Source: Tilletia caries (Eukaryota > Basidiomycota > Exobasidiomycetes > Tilletiales > Tilletiaceae). From it: a stretch of 64,000 nucleotides of DNA. Location: NCBI GenBank assembly GCA_032718865.1, contig JALUTQ010000026.1, forward strand, positions 62,001 to 126,000. The letters run 5' to 3'. The notes under the pieces were generated by a model. It ran no database searches and had not been told where the DNA came from. It saw only the letters and a program-made list of their open reading frames with translations. Made by a program: the position numbers and the translations under genes. Numbering within the stretch: position 1 is the stretch's first letter; the number at the start of each line of letters is the position of its first letter. Below are positions 25,301 through 36,218 of this stretch, piece after piece.

Positions 25301-25394
25301 CGTCGCTGTCGGAACCGTAGGGAGACCGGGGATCCGAGACTTGGAGGAGATCGAGCTCCTCGACCTCGTCTTCCGAGTAGAGTGTGTAGCTCAT
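22330..25394 (-). CDS. Large TPR-repeat protein 1
   Basis: Two exons (25163-25394 and 22330-25076) splice to 992 residues. The N-terminus is acidic (YSEDEVEELD, DSEDEVDGLEG). A basic stretch KKKASSRKRKHGDED near the middle could be a nuclear localisation signal. The C-terminal two thirds consist of helical repeats with TPR spacing, for example AVRAAEDGIQIL, AAEAMSTAVEYQL, AFDEAQRAETVFRAA, GYAEWMLGRPDDALKTLRQS and MDEALEHVDEALEM. It is paralogous to the protein at 56378-59088 (shared AEM, ASA-ALS, GxAEWM and W-GxxxSxG positions). TPR proteins act as scaffolds; partner and process are unknown. The donor gtgagc is good; the aag acceptor at 25077-25079 is unusual but is the one that restores the frame. 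Confidence 0.8.
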
Positions 25395-28300
25395 CGTTCG
25401 TCTTGTCGAGTCAATTCAATCCTGGCTCGATGGTGGATGTCGTCCGAAGGAATCCCCTGACTCCTTGCATGGTCAGTCCAACACACCAACACCTTCTCGA
25501 GAAGACCCGACAAGCGGCGGCGTTTGGTGTTGGAGAATATCCGATGCCTTACGTAATTTCGCACCAAACAGTGCAGATCCCGTTCCTGCTTCCCGCTTTC
25601 ATCCGACATTCCGACCTCTCCCGTCTGCCTTTGCCATCTCACCCCCCCTTTCTCGACTCTTCTCGCATACATACTAACATGAAGCCATCGTTCTGGAAGG
25701 TCTTCGTTACAATTATTTCGACCCATCTTTCTCCCCTTCTGATTCCTTCCTACCGGTTACCGGCCTTGCCACTTCCCCCCTCTTCCAGCTCCCGTGTCAC
25801 AGCGCGCCTTCGCTAAGCAAATACATCGGATACTCCCGAGCGACTTGCGATTGGATCCAAAGCACTCACCATCTGCAAAGTCGGTATAGCGGTCAAGATC
25901 ATCAAATTTATCGGTGGTTCGTGTCTTTTTCCCAACGGCTGGTGCTCGAGAAGGTATTGCATAGCTACGTACAAGAGGTAAGTCGAGGACGGACATCCCC
26001 TTTCTCAGATCTCATTCTTCACCAATTTGTGTTCTTTTCCAGGATGCGGTTCGGCACAATCAGATACCCGCTGAAGTATTCAGCTGTTGGATTTGCTGGT
26101 CGCTTCCCACGCATGTGGTGGGTTACATAATAACTGACATACTCTCTCGTCTCCTCTGCCGCTTCTCTTCTTCTCCACGCTGTTTCCCTTTGGTATGCTT
26201 ACAAACTCCCACACTACTCTGCCTCTTCCCTTCTTCGATCCTAACATTCATCCACTCACATCCACGCATCCACTTTCTCAGGCAGACCCAGAATCGATTC
26301 ATGCACCGCTTGTCCCAGAATCTTCAAGACAATCCGCGGTTCCGCTGCAAGTTCCTCCTTCGCGGTCCCAACTGCACACGATCCGCCTACAGCAATTCTT
26401 GCCTTGCATCCTTGGCGTCATCGGTCACTAACTCTGTGACCGGAACGACTCAAGAAGTACTCATCATGCTCGTCTCTCAAGGCCTCGTATTTCACCTCCT
26501 TTTCCATAGCATTTCGCATCCACAAGTTGACGACCTCCGTTGGCGACGGATAGGAGCTCACGTAAATGATGTCCCCTTTTTGAGTCTACATGGACAGCGA
26601 TAGGGGTGCGAAATTGGGCAGGGCAAGTCGGAATATCAGGGTGAGAGTGAATCGAAGAAGTAAGGACGGGAATATTGACATGGCGGGGAACCAGAATGAA
26701 CGCCTGATGGTCACGATTATATACTTTCTTGACGAGCGACAAATCGGCTGCACCTTCAGTGCGAGGTGAGTACGACATCGATCTCTGCGGACGGTTCAGG
26801 CTTCAGAATTCAAGTCGGTGCTCTCAGATGTGTTCAGCCTATGGGAATAAGGCATGCTCGGCTCTGCATGAACGCATCAACAGCGCAATGGCAGAAAGGC
26901 CTTCCAAGGAGGAAGCTTACGTTTTACTAACAAGTGCTTTGAACGTCCACGAAAGTGTCAGTGCTGTATCTTCTATCTAAGAACATTCCGTTGCCTGTCA
27001 GCTGCGTTCAAGTACTACGGCCTGCGAACGTAATTGAGTTAGAATCAAGGGAATGTACATACAGATCAGACTAATGGCATAGGACAGATCCAAGAACGTA
27101 TATGAGAATGCAGATGGAGGACAACGTATTGCTGGCAAACGAAACACGATTGTACCAAAAAGCTGGAGAGCTTCGGAACGGTCACCGTCTATGACTTGTG
27201 AGGGTAGTAGTCATGTCTAGAAGGCTTAACCACGAGGACCAAACTTTACTTGCCAAGTATAGACAGAATTGGCATCAAATACTCAACTCTAGTTCCCGTA
27301 ATTGGCGTCGCTGTTCGAACTTGACGTCGGAGTAGAAGCAGATGCTGTATGAGACGGTTCAAAGGTTAAAGCAGGCCGAGGGTGGATGGGAAAGATGGTG
27401 AGTCAGAGCTGGCGAACAGAGACACAATGCAATAGCAACCTTCCAATAGCCTCACCTCGCACATAGATACGAGCTCCGCATACTCCTGCATCTGATGGGG
27501 AGGGATAGTACCAGAGCGCACCAGCATACTGAAGGATGGATCGTGTGCTGCGCAGAAGCATGGTTCTGTTCTGATGGAAACTGTGGCGCAAGAAAATGGA
27601 GGGGTGAATAAGCAGCAGCATGTTCAGTGCATCCATTGATCCACCTGCGTCGATGCTGTCGTGTATTTGCGCCTGCATTCGAGAGTGAGAGCTGCCAATC
27701 AGTGAGAGCTTGTGCCCTCCTGTTCGTCCACTGACTTCTATGACAATCCATCCCGTCTTTACGGTGCGCCGCCATCCCATGGTACGTTCGATGTCGAGAT
27801 GAATTCTGATTTCCGCGCTATATAGAGAACTGAAGAAAGTGAAGATCTCGTATCGACATTGACCGCTCTAGTGGACTTCTTGTAGCGATGCACATGAACG
27901 ACCAGTGATACATAGTTTCGAGCGTGGGAAAATCGAGTAAGCGACTTGTAAGGCGGATAAAAGCCTGCAGGAAGGATCAGTGATCAACCAGTTTTCAGGG
28001 CCTACTTAACGTCTCTGTCTGTCTGCCTCACCTGCCTGCTGATTCGATCTGGTGGTTTGTAGCATAAAGGGTAGGACAGAACTCTACGCGTTCACGTCAT
28101 GAATCGCTTCCCATCCTCAATTGATTGCTCTGGTCTACTCAGTGAGTACGAGCGTCAGAATCAGCACGTCTACACGCTAAGCGTCGATGGTTCTTGTGAC
28201 ATGGTCGCTGCCCCTGGTGCAGCGTATCTGACATGAGCACGATGGGCAGCTTATACACGAATACGAGGCATAGCAAAAAGTCACAGAGATGAAGGAAATC

Positions 28301-28734
28301 TTGGGTGAATTTCTGAGAAAAAGTTGAGGGGTCAGGCGGCCAGGTGAAGGAGGAGGAATGGTGTCGGACCGTGCGTGCAAAAGCCCAGACATTGAGGTGT
28401 CCAAACTTCATGCCAATTGTAGCGATACGATGCCTTGCCTCCTCAGCGTCTGTTGGTGTTCAAGCCTGCTGGCCTCCATCAGAACGATGGACCGTCAGCA
28501 TCCTCGATCTTCAACTTGATCGCAGCAAGTTTAGTGCTCTACTCCTCAACTCAAGTCTTTTGCACGTTGTATAGGTGTTTTGGGCTCTTTGGTCCAAGCG
28601 GTATATCCATCCTTCGTAAATGGCGAAATCGTCCTTGCCGTCCTTTATGTTTTGCTCAAGTTCCTCTGATTCCTGTTCGTGTGGTCTGATGGTAGTGATG
28701 TAAGGACAATCAGGCATCAGGCATCATTATTCGG
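25395..28734. other. 3.3 kb without a confidently supported gene
   Basis: Short open frames occur. The best are minus-strand 27403-27780 (125 codons from an ATG, with a TATA-like ctatatag about 40 bp upstream) and minus-strand 26464-26778 (ATG start). Neither has a recognisable domain or repeat, so I do not call them. 25680-26130 is AT-richer. No transposon structure was seen. Confidence 0.4.
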
Positions 28735-28860
28735 CGGCACAAGCGTGAGGAATGGCATAGGACTACGGGAGAAAAGAAGATTTGCATGTATTTTGGGGAG
28801 AATCAATTGGAAGGTGGGGTGAAACAAGAAAGATAGCATCGCCCCTACGTATGGAATGGC

Positions 28861-29680
28861 TCAGCCGCTGAGTCGGGCGATCTGGTTCCGAACTTGAACA
28901 AGACGCTCGTTTAAGGGCCCAATCGAGGCGGCCCTCACCTCCTCGGCACCTTGCATATTATTCGCGCGCACGAATATGTCGAACTGTTCGTTGGCCTGTT
29001 GAAGGGCCCCCAGAATCTGGCCTGCTCCGCGCACACAGCACAAAAAGTGGCTCGATGTCAGATATCAGATGCACATTATATTCAGGGACGGTCGGCCCCT
29101 GATATGTGAGCACTTACCTTCTTGCACGTAAAGTTCGCGGAGTTCTCCGGTGGCCCTTAGTTGGTTAATTCGGTTCCGAAGTCGCTGAAGCCTGTAACGT
29201 TGCTGGTAAATTGAAGTCCTCAAATCCCGCAGTTGTTCTTCCGGATAACGACCGAGCTCTGCTCGTTGGAGCGCGGCGTCGAACTGCTGAGCCACAGCCG
29301 CGGCCTCGGCTGCTCCACACACACAGCAGAAAAAGAGGCTCAGATTTGGATGCACCTGATATTTAAGAAAGTGCGACCCTTGATATGTGAGCACTCACCT
29401 TCTTCCTGTAGAAGTCTTTCGAGGATACTACGTGCTTGAAGCTGCATGTCACATTTGAACCGATGCCAGATGCTGGTCAAAGACGAGTAAAACACCAGGC
29501 AGGCGGAACAGTCGGTGCACTCACAGTACGTGCCTGAGGGAGAGGTAGACCCGGAGAGGAAAGGGAGACCGTTTCGGGCGCCGGGACGGGGGCGGGCGCG
29601 GGCGCAGGCGCGGAGGCAGCACATGTGGCGAGGACGAGGAGAGCGAGGGGAAGGAGGGCGAGGGCGCGAATGTGGACCAT
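28861..29680 (-). CDS. Small secreted protein 1 (signal peptide, helical C-terminal part)
   Basis: Four exons (29525-29680, 29399-29441, 29118-29309, 28861-29021) splice to 183 residues. The first exon encodes a clear secretory signal (MVHIRALALLPLALLVLATC, cleavage likely after AASA) and an Ala-Pro-rich spacer. The remainder is predicted helical with heptad-like spacing (LQARSILERLLQEE, LQRLRNRINQLRATGELREL, LNERLVQVRNQIARLSG). It has no cysteines after the signal and no domain I recognise. Splice sites are gtgagt/gtaagt and cag, and the frame closes. It is paralogous to the gene at 33219-33779. A TATA-like element lies about 160 bp upstream of the ATG. It could be a host-interaction effector, an inference from size and secretion alone. 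Confidence 0.72.
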
Positions 29681-29836
29681 TTTAGATGCGATGAGGTGAT
29701 TGTGGTGTTGGTGACAGCAGGAAATGCGCAGCACGGCAAGCTGTGGATGAGTATTAGGAGGAAGAGTGTGTGTGATCCAGAGTGGGAAGGCTTGGATTGG
29801 TGTGGACAGCATCTTGGATCAGTGTGGATAGCTCGC

Positions 29837-29848
29837 GGTATATATACC
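29837..29848 (-). promoter_or_regulatory. TATA box candidate of secreted protein gene 1
   Basis: Palindromic ggtatatatacc, identical at 33936-33947 upstream of the paralogue. It lies 157-168 bp before the ATG. Confidence 0.6.
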
Positions 29849-30044
29849 TTTTCAAGGCGTGATGGAGCTGCCACTTGCCAGCTACTGTACAGTATACTTG
29901 CGAAGCAAGTGAAGAAAAAACGATAGCCGAAGCAGAGCAAAGTCCGCCGGGGCTGAAGTCCGAGATCTGGAAAATGAAGCGATGCAGAGGTGGGAAATGA
30001 GGGCGCCAGTCCGGCCAATGGGTAACGATGAATATCATTCGCCA

Positions 30045-30195
30045 GCTTAGCCCCGGTACTGAGTTGTACAGTTAGAGATCAACTGTAGCTCAGCCCCGGT
30101 ACTGAGTTGTATATCCAGCGATCAATTGTAGCTCAGCCCCGAGACTGAGTTGCATGGCCAGAGATCAATTGTAGCTCAGCCCCGAGACTGAGTTG
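30045..30195. repeat. 43-bp tandem repeat upstream of secreted protein gene 1
   Basis: Units start at 30045, 30088, 30131 and 30174, exactly 43 bp apart. Each opens with gct(c/t)agcccc and includes actgagttg and gatcaa(t/c)tgta. The duplicated segment at 34360-34430 holds about one copy, so the array expanded in copy 1 or contracted in copy 2. Confidence 0.9.
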
Positions 30196-30244
30196 CGTTT
30201 TCACAACGCAGCTTAGCCGAGCGATGTGGCCAGCGTTCTCCTCA

Positions 30245-33084
30245 GAGCTCATATCTCACACATGAACAGCGCCCATGGGCGGAAGATAGAAACGTTTGGG
30301 CCACAGCCGCAATTCAGGAGGGCGAGCTAGGAACAAGCTAGCCCAGGACGTGACGATGGGAGAGCTGCTCAGCAGACAAGCATCTGACCGGAGTCTTGCA
30401 AAGTCTGTCTAAGATTAGCCGGATATGTATTGCAGGCTGCGACGCAGTTGGAGGGCCTGATCAGTGCGCATATTGTTTCTTCTGCTGCCGCTTCCCTGAG
30501 TCGTATGAGAGCCATATGCGAAGGGAGAGCTGAAGCTGAAGTCGAAGCTGGGAGAACGACCGGGTCGAGGAATGTATGCGATGCTGTGAACGATTTTGCG
30601 GCGAGGATACGGTCCTGGGTGGCATGCATGCTACCACTTCGGATTCAGAGAAGGCAAGCGGACAGGACTCTGGGTGAAGATGATGGGGGTGCTTCGATTC
30701 AATCCTTCCCGCCTCAAGCGTGGTGGCCACTAACGTTGCCGGTCCGCGACCGATGACCATGGAGGTCGCGGTCTCTGGGCTCGGGGATTCTTCGATCTGC
30801 AGTGGGGGTGGAACGTTCGTCAATCTGACCTCTTACGCATGAGCATTGCTGAATCCACCTCGACAAAAGTATTTTCTCAAAGCTCACCGTCCCTCCGAAC
30901 GTAATTCTAGACGGCGGATGTCGCTTGGCCGGGTGGAGAAGCCTGGTTCACCAATCTCAGGCAACCGAGTCCCTTACGTTCCTCGTCAGGGATATCGAGC
31001 TGTCCTCTCGGAAAGGCTGCAAAGTTAGCAGCAGCAGCAGCAGCGGAAGTGGATACAGTGAGGCGGGCGAGCTACGGAATGCAACGCAAGATCGCAATCG
31101 AGTCGAGCCTGGTTTGCTGTCCGAAATCCTGCGATGCTTCGAGCAGAATGACCTGGCATCGGCGGCGGGATCATTCACTTCGAGATTTTCGTCAAGGTCG
31201 TCCCAAGTATCGTCATCGAACTTGGCAGCGAGCTGTAAGCAGTCGATGTTCTGATTCGTTGTCAAGGGCGAAACAGATAGCAAGAGACAACGTCTTGGGA
31301 CGAGTTCGATTCGTTGGAGAGGGAAGTTTGAAGCTTAAGTCAAAGGCAAGGTTGACATCGACGTCGGGCCGAATCAATTCGAATCTCGTACGTAAAGTGA
31401 GGGAGGTAGAAGACATGAAGAGGGATGAAACTCAGCACCAAACGTTCGTTGCCCAAGATGGATGAAAATGACATCAAAGACTCATCGCTCAACGCTCAAA
31501 ATTGATCCTTCGATGTCATTCGATTGAGGCAGCTGTTTATGCCGGGCCGGGATCGTGCGTGTATACATAACAGGTTTCTCTGCTCCTCGTTCTGCCCGCC
31601 CAGTATCCAACTCGGTGGTCAAACGTACAAACCAAGCGTGGCGAAGGAGGGAGATCGTATCAGTCGTATGTGGTTGAGGCAGGGAGTCACAGAGCGGACT
31701 TCCGATTGATCTCATGCCTCGATGAAAGTCCCTTCTCCTCCTATCCTGGATGAAGGAGGATCGCAATTCTACCATCATCTGATCACATGCGCTAAACCGA
31801 ACATGCTCTTCGCACATAATGTAGTGCTGGCGAACGTTTTTTTCTTGATTTGCGATGGTTGTACGGCTAGCTTCTCTTTTTCTCATCCTGCACACCTTTG
31901 TCTGCGCATCGAGTTTGAATACCTCAAAGCTTCGTTCTCCAGTACTTCTCACTATTCCCTGTTCTGTTGAGCGCCGGCCTTCGTCTTCCGTGTATTGCAT
32001 CCTAATTCCCAGTGCCAATCCAATCCAAGCTGGTCGTCTAGCTTTCGACATAGACCGCTCCGGTTTCTCCCCACCGAGTGTCCGTGCTGATATGTACTGA
32101 CTGCGTGTCGACGGTGGAGGGATGTGATGAAGGCTGTAGCCCGAGTCCTGGGAAGACGATCGCAAGGCCGGCTGGCAAAGTCGTTGTGGGTGCGAATCCT
32201 CCCCGACTCGTCAGCGTCAAGCTGCATTCAAGAGATCAGCCGGCCTCACCAACACCGCCTGCGAGTGGAACCTGACGGAAGAACAACCTCGGCGATGAAG
32301 ACATTCAGTAAGCGTAGGTTCAGGTGGAATCAAGGTACGACGTTCAGGAGCTCACCAGGGAAGAAAGGCAGTCACATCAAGCGTCCTGTGGAACAGCTTG
32401 ACACGGAGCAGTGTGAGGTCGTCCAAAAGAGAAATCTGGATCCGATCCCGTCGAAATGTTGAGAGCTGCTGTTTGGAGTCGCACCGGTCAGTCCGCGGCA
32501 GCTTTCTCGCTCGGAACGCAGACAGATGAAGCTCAGTGATGAACACATGTGTAGAGAAGGTCAGACGTCAGGGGCAGGCCTCGGTGGGCTTTCAACGAGC
32601 GGATACTCATCACCTCCTTGTGCACAAACCTCGGTTGCCTCGATGCCATGTTGACTGAGAGCGACGGACGAAGGCGCCTTGACGAGCGGTCCCTCACGTA
32701 CATTGAACCATGCCCCGATGCCGTCTCATAGTGCAGGCGACGGAACAGAGAAAGAGACCGCATTGAAGCATCTGCAAGGCGGACAGAGATGCAGAGATGA
32801 AGGGAGCAGAAGGATAATTGCGCGGAGAATCAGTGAGAAGAGTGATTAGAGGGAAAAGGCATACCAAAGTGCAGAAGGACTTCAAAAAGATACCTTTCAC
32901 GCCCTCGTCGTAGCAGCGAGTAACGAAGCGTCCTCAGACAGCGTCCTCCGATTTAATCTTTGCCCTCGCCATCTCAGCGCTCAGCGCTCAGCTTTGAGCC
33001 TGATCATGCTTGCTGGCGAGTTACGTCCGCACGCTCGCTGTTGATATTCGTGTGGCATGGTGGCAATAGAGCAAGAACGATCAA
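30245..33084. other. 2.8 kb without a confidently supported gene
   Basis: Exon-like open frames occur on both strands. Examples are plus 30430-30756 after a tattgcag, plus 30925-31254 with a Ser run, and minus 30957-31283 with an acidic WDDLDENLEV stretch after a cttacag. They do not join into a model I can defend. The longest frame (minus 31482-32165) starts at TTG, not ATG. A diverged multi-exon gene remains possible. Confidence 0.4.
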
Positions 33085-33218
33085 CAAGCGCACAAGTGTG
33101 AGGTATGGCACAGGACTACGGGGGGAAATGAAGATTTGCATGCATTTTCAGAAGAATTTGGAGGTAGAGAAGTGGGGAGAAGGAGAGAGAAATGGCACTG
33201 CACTACGCATGCAATGGT

Positions 33219-33779
33219 TCAGCCGCGTAGATTGTGAAGTTCCCTCGCGACTTGACTAAGATTCTCCTGCCACTGCCGAAGCAATGCCCTCGTAACTGAG
33301 ACTCCTTCCGTAACACCCTGTCTCTCCAGCAATTCGAGCTGTGTGGTGATCACATCAATGTTGTTCTGGAGCTCGTCTGCTCCGCGCACACAGCGTTAAA
33401 AAGCGGTTCAATGTCAGATGCACATGGTATTTTGGAGTGTGCAGGCCCCAATATGCGAGCACTCACTTCCGATCTGCTCAAATAGCTCAATTCGTTGCGC
33501 TACTTCTTGCGGATTTACGGGATGTGGTAGAGCACGGGCTTGAAGCTGCGTGTCACATTTGAATCGATGTCAGATGCTGGTCGAAGACAAACTAAACCAC
33601 CGGGTAGGCGGAACAATTGATGCACTCACAGTACGCGCCTGAGGGAGAGGCAGACCCAGGGAGGAAAGGGAGACCGTTTTGGGCGCCGGGCCGGGGGCAG
33701 GCGCAGGCGCGGAGGCAGCACATGTGGCGAGGACGAGGAGAGCGAGGGGAAGGAGGGCGAGGGCGCGAATGTGGACCAT
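33219..33779 (-). CDS. Small secreted protein 2 (paralogue of 28861-29680)
   Basis: Three exons (33630-33779, 33467-33545, 33219-33376) splice to 128 residues. The signal peptide MVHIRALALLPLALLVLATC is identical to copy 1, and the Ala-Pro spacer is two residues shorter. After LPQART the sequences part: this copy has VAQRIELFEQIG and then LELLERQGVTEGVSVTRALL and LSQVARELHNLRG, still helical and cysteine-free. One exon fewer is present than in copy 1. The conserved signal exon with divergent mature part is the pattern expected of fast-evolving secreted proteins. The ATG at 33779 is in the same context as copy 1. Function is unknown. Confidence 0.7.
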
Positions 33780-33935
33780 TTTAGATGCGATGAGGTGATT
33801 GTGGTGTTGGTGGCAGCAGGAAATGCGCAGCACGGCAAGCTGTGGATGAGTATTAGGAGGAAGAGTGTGTGTGATACCGAGTGGGAAGGCTTGGATTGGT
33901 GTGGGCAGCATCTCGGATCAGTGTGGACAGCTCGC

Positions 33936-33947
33936 GGTATATATACC
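33936..33947 (-). promoter_or_regulatory. TATA box candidate of secreted protein gene 2
   Basis: ggtatatatacc, same as at 29837-29848, about 157 bp upstream of the ATG. The MITE at 33991 begins 44 bp further upstream. Confidence 0.6.
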
Positions 33948-33990
33948 TTTTCAAGGCTCGATGGAGCTGCCACTTGCCAGCTGCTGTATA

Positions 33991-34203
33991 CAGTCGCTCC
34001 ACAAAGTTTTGACACCCCCAGGAAAATTTTTTGGAGGAGACGCAACGACCCTTTTTCCCCGGAAAATATGATTCACAGATCCGCCGGCTCTCGGCTCTCA
34101 TATCGCAATGTAATGTTTTTCTCCCAAAATTCAGGTACCTGTTTTTCTTGCCCCCGCCCCCTCATTTCAATTTCGGCCGCGTCAAAACTTAATGGAGCGA
34201 CTG
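33991..34203. mobile_element. 213-bp MITE with TA target duplication (Tc1/mariner-like)
   Basis: The ends are 23-bp inverted repeats (33991-34013 and 34181-34203), starting cagtcgctcca and ending with its complement, with mismatches only in the middle. The TA dinucleotide flanks both sides (33989-33990 and 34204-34205). It has no coding capacity. The homologous position in copy 1 of the duplication (29885-29896) lacks it, which confirms insertion. TA duplication and CAGT ends fit the Tc1/mariner/pogo superfamily. Confidence 0.88.
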
Positions 34204-34431
34204 TACTTGCGAAGCAGGTGAAGAAAGAACGATAGCTGAAGCAGAGCAAAGTCCGCCGGGGCTGAAGTCACCGGGGCTGTGAAGTCCGAGATCGGGAAAA
34301 TGAGGCGATGCAAAGGTGGAAGATGAGGGCGGGAGTCCGGCCAATGAACATCATTCGCCGACTTAGCCCCGGACCCCCGGTACTGAGTTGCATAATGCAT
34401 GGCCAGCGATCAATTGCAGCTCAGCCCTGGT

Positions 34432-34935
34432 GATTGGGCGGCCTGTACAAGGCACTTTCGCCCGATTTGCTCAAAACACGTGGAAGGGTCACCGAGCTTT
34501 TCTCAACGCAATATTTTATATTTATCCAAAAAAGAGGCCATCATCCAAAGCCGCCACTCTGGCCGAGCGGTTAGGACGTCTGGCTAAATCTGTGGATGCC
34601 GCAGGTTCGAATCTCTCTTATTGCAATTTTTTTCTCTGGTGACAAAGAATCTGGTTGTAATGCTGGGTTAGAACTTGTGTAATCCTCAGTTAGAGACGGG
34701 CCTGCTGGGTTAGAAGGTGACGGGTTAGTGTTAGGGTCAGAGACGGGTCTGTGAGGGCGGGAGCCCGAGCAGGTTAGGATGGATATGGTGGAGATTACAA
34801 AAAAGATTACAAACACGGTTAGAGTCGAGGTTAGAGGGGGGGGTTGAGGGGGGGCACAGCCCCCCCCGCTCTGGCTTGATTGTCACCACGTGTTTTCAGC
34901 AAATCGGGCGAAAGTGCCTTGTACAGGCCAACCAT
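34432..34935. mobile_element. 504-bp non-autonomous TIR element with 11-bp target duplication
   Basis: Forty-four-base inverted repeats at 34440-34483 and 34886-34929 differ at one position; they open ggcctgtacaaggc and include cgcccgatttgct and aacacgtgg. The flanking direct repeat tcagccctggt occurs at 34421-34431 and 34936-34946. The related site in copy 1 (agctcagccccggtactgag) lacks the insert. An 8-11 bp duplication with long TIRs suggests a Mutator-like (MULE) family. No transposase is present. The interior holds a tRNA-like sequence and a C/G-rich end. Confidence 0.85.
34551..34625 (+). pseudogene. tRNA-like sequence (Ser/Leu type) inside the TIR element
   Basis: Contains a good A-box-like tggccgagcggttaggacg and B-box ggttcgaatc at normal spacing, then a T run at 34617-34627 that could end Pol III transcription. 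The anticodon stem and acceptor ends do not pair well, so it is not called as a working tRNA. It may be a SINE head or a captured tRNA that supplies a Pol III promoter to the element. Confidence 0.6.
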
Positions 34936-34997
34936 TCAGCCCTGGTACCGTGCGGCGTTTGCTCGGCCGAGCGATGTGGCCAGCGTTCTCCTCAAAG

Positions 34998-36218
34998 GAC
35001 ACGCACGTCCCCGCGAGTGATTACTCTGACTCGCTCTTCGACAACGATAGCAAGGTCTCGAATTCTCTCCGGTGCACATGCACATACCTCAGTTATCGTC
35101 AAGATTTCGGCCTTGCGCGCTTGTGAAATATGATGTTGTCCTTGACGGATACAACGCTGTCCGGCCTTGCGATTGAATGAGCATCAGACGCTCGTTGAAT
35201 CCGACCAGCAGTGTGCTCGAGCCAGTTGGATTGGCGGGGAAGGATGGCGAGGCACTGGAGCGAGCGAGCAGACTCGTCTTGAATCGTGATGCGTGATGCG
35301 TAATGCCGAAACGTGATGTCCACAGGTTGTGATCGCAGAAGTTGGTCATAGACGTTCCTGTCCGATTCCGTTGATCCGACGCGTGAGATCGTGCTGGTGG
35401 AACACTGTCGCTGGTCTTCATCCTGACTGGGGAACAAGCGCTGATAGTACCGGCGTCTGCATCCCTCTGCTGAGATCGGCCCTGCTCTTGATGGCCCTCC
35501 GTATTGTCCCGTGTCCCATTCGGCAGTTCTTGCGGACCTCGTTGAGATTGTTCAGGGTCTGTCTAAGGGCTCGAATATCCTGTTCGAATACGTGCAGGCC
35601 GGTCAAGAACGGCAGCCATTTCGCTGAAGCAGTTCTATCCATTGACTGAGTCGAATAGTCGAGAACCCGTACGTCCGCTTCGAGTACCGTGCTGGTCCAT
35701 CGGTACAGGAACCCAATCGCTGACCAGAGCTGCCCGCAGATCCAGCTGATATCTGTGTAGATAGTAATCGTCCCGTCAGGCCGTTTAGTCCCATGCTGAG
35801 CAGAAAGGAGGATGAAGGTACTCACTGAAGCCAGTGCAAGCGATCCTTAGCCCTTATCCCTTCGGCCAGGGCAGATGACCGATCGCGAGTCATCCATCGG
35901 TGCGTGCCAGGCTGTGATCATTCGCTGTGAGGCGCAGTGCGCACCGAGGACATGTGTATTCTTCCGAATTTCGACGAACTTTGCCTCTGCGACCGAGATG
36001 TAAACAAAGGCAAGGAGGACGGGAGGATGATCATGAACAGGAACAAAGGGAAGCAAATGATTAGATTTCATAGATAAGATAACAAACAAACATCGAGCGG
36101 CTCATCTGCTCGTTGCTCGCTGCTCGGACCCTGCGAATGCGATGTCCATCACGACTCCCATCGTCCGACACCGACACCGACACCGGCACCGGCAACGACG
36201 GCGGCGAGGGAGGCAAGG
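34998..36218. other. 1.2 kb without a confidently supported gene
   Basis: Minus-strand open frames at 35089-35437 and 35418-35825 are bordered by splice-like signals (gtgagt at 35820-35825, ctgctcag at about 35797-35804). I recognise no domain and find no consistent start. 36130-36218 is the GAC/CGG-rich leader of the next gene. Confidence 0.4.

Larger units (their letters stand above)
28735..30243. repeat. Segmental duplication, copy 1 (secreted-protein gene 1 and flanks)
   Basis: Matches 33085-34997 from the 3' flank (atggcannggactacggg) through the gene and promoter to a shared end (ccgagcgatgtggccagcg, then ttctcctca). Copy 2 is longer because of two inserted elements. The signal-peptide exon and promoter are most similar; the 3' exons have diverged strongly. 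Confidence 0.85.
33085..34997. repeat. Segmental duplication, copy 2 (secreted-protein gene 2 and flanks)
   Basis: Counterpart of 28735-30243, about 4.3 kb downstream in the same orientation. It is interrupted by a 213-bp MITE and a 504-bp TIR element, which account for most of its extra length. Confidence 0.85.

Noticed and set aside
30045..30195. CRISPR-like array
   Set aside because: The repeats are contiguous 43-bp tandem units without spacers, in a eukaryotic genome.
31482..32165. 227-codon minus-strand frame
   Set aside because: It starts at TTG, has no family resemblance, and its composition looks non-coding.
34551..34625. A working tRNA gene
   Set aside because: The A and B boxes are good, but the anticodon and acceptor stems do not pair; it lies inside a transposon.
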